A stretch of DNA of 64,000 bases from Schistosoma haematobium. Its lineage: Eukaryota; Platyhelminthes; Trematoda; Strigeidida; Schistosomatidae. The notes beneath the pieces were generated by a model, which saw nothing but the letters and a program-made list of their open reading frames with translations, was not told the DNA's origin and did no database searches. Position 1 is the stretch's first letter, and the number at the start of each line of letters is the position of its first letter. The position numbers and the translations under genes are program-made. Positions 60,752 to 64,000 of this stretch are shown here, one piece after another. The DNA is taken from assembly GCF_000699445.3 (NCBI RefSeq), contig NC_067197.1, positions 2,672,152-2,736,151 of the forward strand. The letters run 5' to 3'.

Positions 60752-61736
60752 TGTTATTATAGTGACTCACGTGCAATCGAGTTTAGCTCAGTCAGGGTCT
60801 TTTGTTGACCTATTTAATGGACAAAGTCATCCATGATATAACAACTTGTTGTACTATCTTTATTATTATGCTTGTATGAAATACATATGCTTGGACATTG
60901 TTTAGCGCCTACGCATGTATTCATTCTGCTAGCTTCATTATTAACTGCTTAATCTATCCGCTGACTCATCCATTTTCCTATACATATATATATGTGTACA
61001 TTTGCACCCATTCACTACTACTTGCTACTGCTACAATCGTAGTTCGCTTGCTCATTCATTTTGCCTCTCTGCTGTCTGGTCCGAATTATCTACTAAATAA
61101 ACTGTAGTAGCTGCTTCTTTTTGCCTTCTGATTCCAAACATCGTTGAAGATTATACGATAACGGTACGAGGGTGATTAATTATCGAAGCACAGCCACAAC
61201 AGAATTGGTAATCCCGACGTGAGAACGGGAAGCGAATTTTGACGAAATAATCAAATTCCAAAAATCCGACTACCTTCATCTCAATTTGGATTACCAAATG
61301 AACTATAATTGCAATTGTGGATTTATATTATTATTTTAAATACACTTACATTATTTCGCAAACATTATTAAACGTGACGATTATAATCATAATAAATAAC
61401 AATTATCCATAAACAATTGATATATTGGTGCAATTAAGTAAGTCTGTTCCATTTTATAAATTGTGCCATTTTTTATTATCATTGTTTTTGCCCGTCTATT
61501 CTTCCTTGTGACTGTTAAGTTATTTTCGTGTGCTACTTAATTTTTATGAGCATGTCTTATGAAAACACAGTTTCAAGCGTACAGCAAGCCTCGTCCGTGA
61601 GGTCTCTTAACCTCCCTGCTCCTTCTTCTAAAATCACAGTTTCAAAACTTTGGTTTATAAGACTTGAAAATTATTTTCTCGCTAACCGCATTCTTTTGCA
61701 AAAGGATAAGTTCGGCCTGACAAGTACACTACTCCA
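60752..61736 (+). mobile_element. Right LTR plus leader and gag start of a second CsRn1-type copy
   Basis: LTR 60752-61201 is followed by the same primer site, leader and gag start as 56665-57199, with about six substitutions. Gag homology ends abruptly at 61736, where LINE sequence begins. The two copies therefore share the middle LTR, as expected after LTR-LTR recombination or tandem insertion. Confidence 0.85.
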
Positions 61737-62718
61737 ATACACACGTCGTTGCCTTTTCGTCGTTTCTGCCCACGCTCCCACTGACTGCAGCTCAGATGAT
61801 ATGAAAGATGAATTTTACAGAAAGCTGTCCGAACTTCTTCAGAAAGCTAAACGCTCAGACATAGTACTCGTAGGTGGTGACTTCAATGCACAGATAGGTA
61901 GCTTAAACGAAACAGAACGGCATTTAGGTGGATATTTTAGCATTCCGGCACAGCGAACAGATAATGGTGACCGTCTGCTGCAACTGTGCTCAGACAATCG
62001 CTTATTTTTAGCAAACACAAATTTTGAGCATAAGGAGAGACATCGTCTAACGTGGCGACCGCCTGCACCAAACCAGCGATGGACTCAAATAGAGCATATT
62101 GCCATCAGTCATCGTTGGAGAGGGTCGGTACAAGATTGTCGCTCATTCTGGAGTACCTGCTTGGACTCCGACCACGCCCTAATACGGGCACGCATCTGCT
62201 TGCGCCTCACTGGACGCAGAAAAGCCACAGTAAAAAGACCCATTAGAACCGAACTGAGTAGCGAGGAAACCAAAAGTAGGTTCCAGGAACAACTGAGGTC
62301 ACGATTAGGTAGTTCTGAAGACGAGGCTGACCCAGATGTTGCTTGGAAATATATACAAGCAGCTGTGGAAGCAGCAGTGACATCTATTAGCAACTTAAAC
62401 CACAGAGTTTCAAAGAACCAGTGGATTTCTTCAAAGTCTATCACACTGATGGATTCTCGCAAACTCGTCCCATCAGGTTCCGAACATGATGAAGAGCGAA
62501 AACAAATCAGATCTAGGTTAAGAAAAAGTCTAAGGAACGACCGTGAGCAGTGGTGGGCAACGAAAGCAAAAGAGATGGAAAAGGCGGCGACTATAGGGAA
62601 CACAAGACAGCTTTACAGACTAATAAAAGAAACTGGAATTAATAAGTCAAGTGTAAGTGAGATTATATCGGAAAAAGACGATACACTCATCTGCTCCCAG
62701 TCCAGGCGTTTAGAATGA
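61546..62718 (+). pseudogene. Chimeric ORF: CsRn1 gag start fused in frame to RTE LINE endonuclease
   Basis: Residues 1 to about 64 from ATG 61546 are CsRn1 gag. From 61737 the frame continues as SR2-like endonuclease, starting inside the domain: VVSAHAPTD, LVGGDFNAQIG (catalytic Asp/Asn), the QIEHIAIS block and DSDHALIRA (SDH signature). The first endonuclease motifs (with the catalytic Glu of the N-terminal ETHW-like block) are missing. It ends at TGA 62716-62718, a single-base stop inside the LINE. A transcript from the upstream LTR would encode the fusion; I infer it is accidental. Confidence 0.85.
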
Positions 62719-64000
62719 TGGGCGGAACATTTCAGAGGACAGTTCAGCTGGCCTTCAGCTACTCTACAACTACCCTCCATTACCAGACAGCGTGAATGGA
62801 ACATTGAAGTAGGTCCCCCAATTCTTGCTGAAGTTCAAAAGGCTATAGTTAATCTGAAACGAGTAAGGGCAGCTGGTCCAGATGGACTGGCTCCAGAGGT
62901 CTTTAAGGATGGTGGTCCAATTTTAGCGATTAGGTTGACTAATATTTTAGCTAAGATCTGGGAGTTAGACGTTATCCCATCTAACTGGTCACAATCACTT
63001 ATCGTCCCAATATATAAGAAAGGGTCAAAATCATCCTGTGGCAACCACAGAGGGATTAGTCTAACTAATATAATATCTAAAATACTAGCCTCGATAATTA
63101 TCAGACGCCTAACTAAGACTCGTGAACTGCAAACACGAGAGAACCAAGCTGGCTTTAGACCTGGTCGTGGCTGCACCGACCACATATTCACCATTCGTCA
63201 GATTCTAGAACACAGGCACACTTATCGGCGTCCGACAATGGTGGTCTTTCTCGACTTAAAAGCAGCATTTGACTCTGTAGACCATGAGATTCTGTGGCAG
63301 TGTCTGTCATTGAAAAGCGTACCCCAGAAGTACATAAACCTTGTGAAGGCTCTTTACTCGAACACTACTAGTCGAGTGAGAGCTTATGGCGAACTGTCAT
63401 CTACTTTTGCAACCTCAAGTGGTGTCCGTCAAGGCTGTCCACTTTCCCCATTTTTGTTTAACTTCATCATAGATCTACTGATGGAAATAACTTTCTCGTC
63501 GACTGAGTTCTCGGGTATTGATCTCCTACCAGGAGGTCCACTTATCGACTTAGAATACGCAGATGACATAGTCCTATTTGGTGAAGACGCTGACAAAATG
63601 CAGAGTCTTCTGGTAGCACTAAGCAACAATGCCAGAATGTTTGGAATGCGCTTCTCTCCCTCTAAATGCAAGTTGTTGCTTCAGGACTGGTCTGCGTTAA
63701 CACCTGAACTAAGGATCGGCAGTGAAGTAGTCAAACGCGTTGACAACTTCACTTATCTTTGAATTCTGATCAGCCCTAATGGGTTGGTATCGGACGAAAT
63801 CTCAGCACGGATTCGAAACGCTCGATTGGCTTTTGCCAACTTGCGCCACCTATGGCGAAGGCGAGATATCCGTCTATCAATAAAAGGACGAGTATACTGC
63901 GCGGCAGTTTGTTCTGTTTTAATTTATGGCTGCGAAACATGGCCTTTAAGAGTAGAAGACACCCGTAAGCTACTAGTATCTGACCACAGATGCCTTAGAA
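61737..64000 (+). mobile_element. SR2-like RTE LINE, 5'-truncated, runs off the window
   Basis: Endonuclease remainder, then RT, in one frame with stops at 62716-62718 and 63760-63762. No frameshift. It continues open from 63763 to the last base, so the 3' end lies outside. The tail at 31358-31591 belongs to the same family. Confidence 0.85.
62719..64000 (+). pseudogene. SR2-like RTE reverse transcriptase, partial
   Basis: Follows the endonuclease after the TGA. Motifs: GNHRGISLTNIISKILA, ENQAGFRPGRGCTDH, motif A VVFLDLKAAFDSV, motif B SSGVRQGCPLSPFLF, motif C LEYADDIVLFG, then TYL with a TGA where a Gly is usual, SPNGLVSDEI, and YGCETWPLR near the window end. Differs clearly from the RTE element at 10965-14155, so two RTE lineages are present. 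Confidence 0.88.

Larger units (their letters stand above)
56221..61201 (+). mobile_element. Gypsy LTR retrotransposon, CsRn1/Boudicca type, internally deleted
   Basis: LTRs at 56221-56664 and 60752-61201 are almost identical (one substitution seen), but the left one lacks the first six bases. A primer-binding site resembling the tRNA-Trp complement, the CHCC-type gag finger and the RT/integrase sequences all point to the CsRn1 group known from flukes. Protease and the start of RT are deleted and pol has three stops. No TSD, because the right LTR is followed by another element's interior. Confidence 0.9.

Overview
This is AT-rich eukaryotic DNA with introns, dense with retroelements. The element set points to a blood fluke (Schistosoma or a close relative): Sm-alpha-like tRNA-derived repeats carrying hammerhead ribozymes, CsRn1/Boudicca-type Gypsy, Sinbad-type BEL/Pao, SR2/SR3-like RTE LINEs and several Penelope-like elements. 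The species assignment is an inference from these families; I could not run a database search. There are no bacterial genes, CRISPR arrays or rRNA genes.

Layout. 1-3 kb: an unnamed dispersed repeat (R1) and a partial tandem of an Sm-alpha-like unit with Pol III boxes and two hammerheads. 3.1-5.9 kb: a Penelope-like element (PLE1) whose N-terminal coding half lies on the opposite strand from its RT/GIY-YIG half, all inside one 12-bp target-site duplication. 6-10.3 kb: several more hammerhead-bearing SINE fragments and a decayed Penelope copy. 10.9-14.8 kb: the second R1 copy, inverted and split by a 3.2-kb RTE LINE; the left R1 copy serves as the empty site. 16.7-17.4 kb: a foldback element. 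18.3-24.3 kb: a young, structurally complete BEL/Pao element on the minus strand, with two internal stop codons. 26-31.6 kb: Penelope, SINE, R2 and RTE fragments.

36.5-42.7 kb holds the one host gene I can assemble: an 11-coding-exon minus-strand gene for a 390-residue type I membrane protein resembling plexin-domain-containing proteins (PLXDC/TEM7). Its splice sites and phases close into one reading frame from a signal peptide to a transmembrane segment.

44.8-54.3 kb is a long imperfect inverted repeat (R2, containing CR1/Jockey-like RT remnants). It encloses an almost intact second Penelope element (PLE2) with its own hammerhead in the 3' UTR; one arm carries a 190-bp MITE-like insertion that the other lacks. 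56.2-61.2 kb is a CsRn1-type Gypsy element with nearly identical LTRs but an internal deletion that removes the protease. Its 3' LTR is followed by a second gag start, which runs in frame into a 5'-truncated SR2-like RTE LINE that continues past the window end.

None of the transposable-element proteins is intact. The live-looking parts are the PLXDC-like gene and some of the ribozymes. The long stretches between elements hold short noise ORFs only and are listed as such.
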